Positions 63,956 through 64,000 of a DNA stretch of 64,000 nucleotides are shown here, piece after piece. Both the position numbers and the translations under genes were made by a program. The stretch comes from Psychrobacter sp. APC 3281 (GTDB taxonomy: Bacteria; Pseudomonadota; Gammaproteobacteria; Pseudomonadales; Moraxellaceae). Where the stretch lies: NCBI RefSeq assembly GCF_030407815.1, contig NZ_JASDCS010000001.1:124001-188000 (forward strand), in the 5' to 3' direction. The notes beneath the pieces are model-generated. The model saw only the letters and a list, made by a program, of their open reading frames with translations, was not told the origin of the DNA and searched no databases. Each line of letters begins with the position of its first letter. Positions within the stretch are counted from its first letter, which is position 1.

Positions 63956-64000
63956 AATGCGATAATATCCGTATGAAGGCGTCAATATAATAAATAGCAA

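Noticed and set aside
62555..64000. DUF2868 gene as a truncated partial gene
   Set aside because: The frame is open to the window end, but an internal ATG at 63955 gives a protein of normal family length, so it may be complete. The true start cannot be fixed.

Overview
The window looks like a chromosomal segment of a Psychrobacter-like member of the Moraxellaceae (Gammaproteobacteria). The grounds are the AT-rich base composition, the very long RecB and RecC chains, the split of conserved hypothetical genes, and a short intergenic repeat I associate with that genus. No search was run, so the genus is inferred.

Left host segment (1-8.9 kb): a PncC/CinA-C amidohydrolase and a DUF421 membrane protein come first. 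A six-gene minus-strand operon follows: otsB, otsA, an acyl-CoA dehydrogenase-like gene, a PIG-L deacetylase, a SAM methyltransferase and a GT2 glycosyltransferase. It couples trehalose synthesis to an unassigned glycoconjugate-type pathway. A Met/Asp/Thr-rich lipoprotein follows, closed by a very strong terminator.

Accessory segment (about 8.9-41.1 kb). (1) An IS66 remnant truncates a small gene. (2) A four-gene plus-strand cluster at 10.4-14.3 kb encodes a PP2C phosphatase, a WYL regulator, a PD-(D/E)XK nuclease-like protein and a 209-aa protein. The C-terminal half of the last reads like the T7 loop and C-terminal domain of FtsZ, without the GTP-binding half. (3) A three-gene overlapping cassette at 15.4-21.4 kb encodes two tyrosine-recombinase-like proteins, one with its catalytic tyrosine replaced, plus a small partner. 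It resembles recombinase-trio mobile elements. (4) A type 1 BREX-like phage-defence operon at 21.7-34.8 kb runs brxA-brxB-brxC-DUF262/HNH-pglX-pglZ and has no brxL in the window. (5) A P4-like satellite module at 34.8-41.1 kb holds a DUF927 helicase, an AlpA-type regulator, a coiled-coil protein and a DUF4102 integrase. It has two sets of short repeats suggestive of replication or regulatory sites, a structured terminator-like RNA segment and integrase arm-site-like repeats, and it abuts the 3' end of tRNA-Arg(CCT).

Right host segment (41.1-64 kb): the tRNA gene, a ModA-like anchored protein, recC-recB-recD, hpt, a cstA-type transporter with a cory-CC-star protein and an ArsA-type ATPase, a DUF3482 GTPase, a sterol desaturase-family hydroxylase and a DUF2868 protein at the right edge.

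The most interesting candidates are the PP2C/WYL/PD-(D/E)XK/FtsZ-half cluster, which I cannot match to a named system, and the composite architecture of recombinase trio, BREX without brxL and P4-like satellite.
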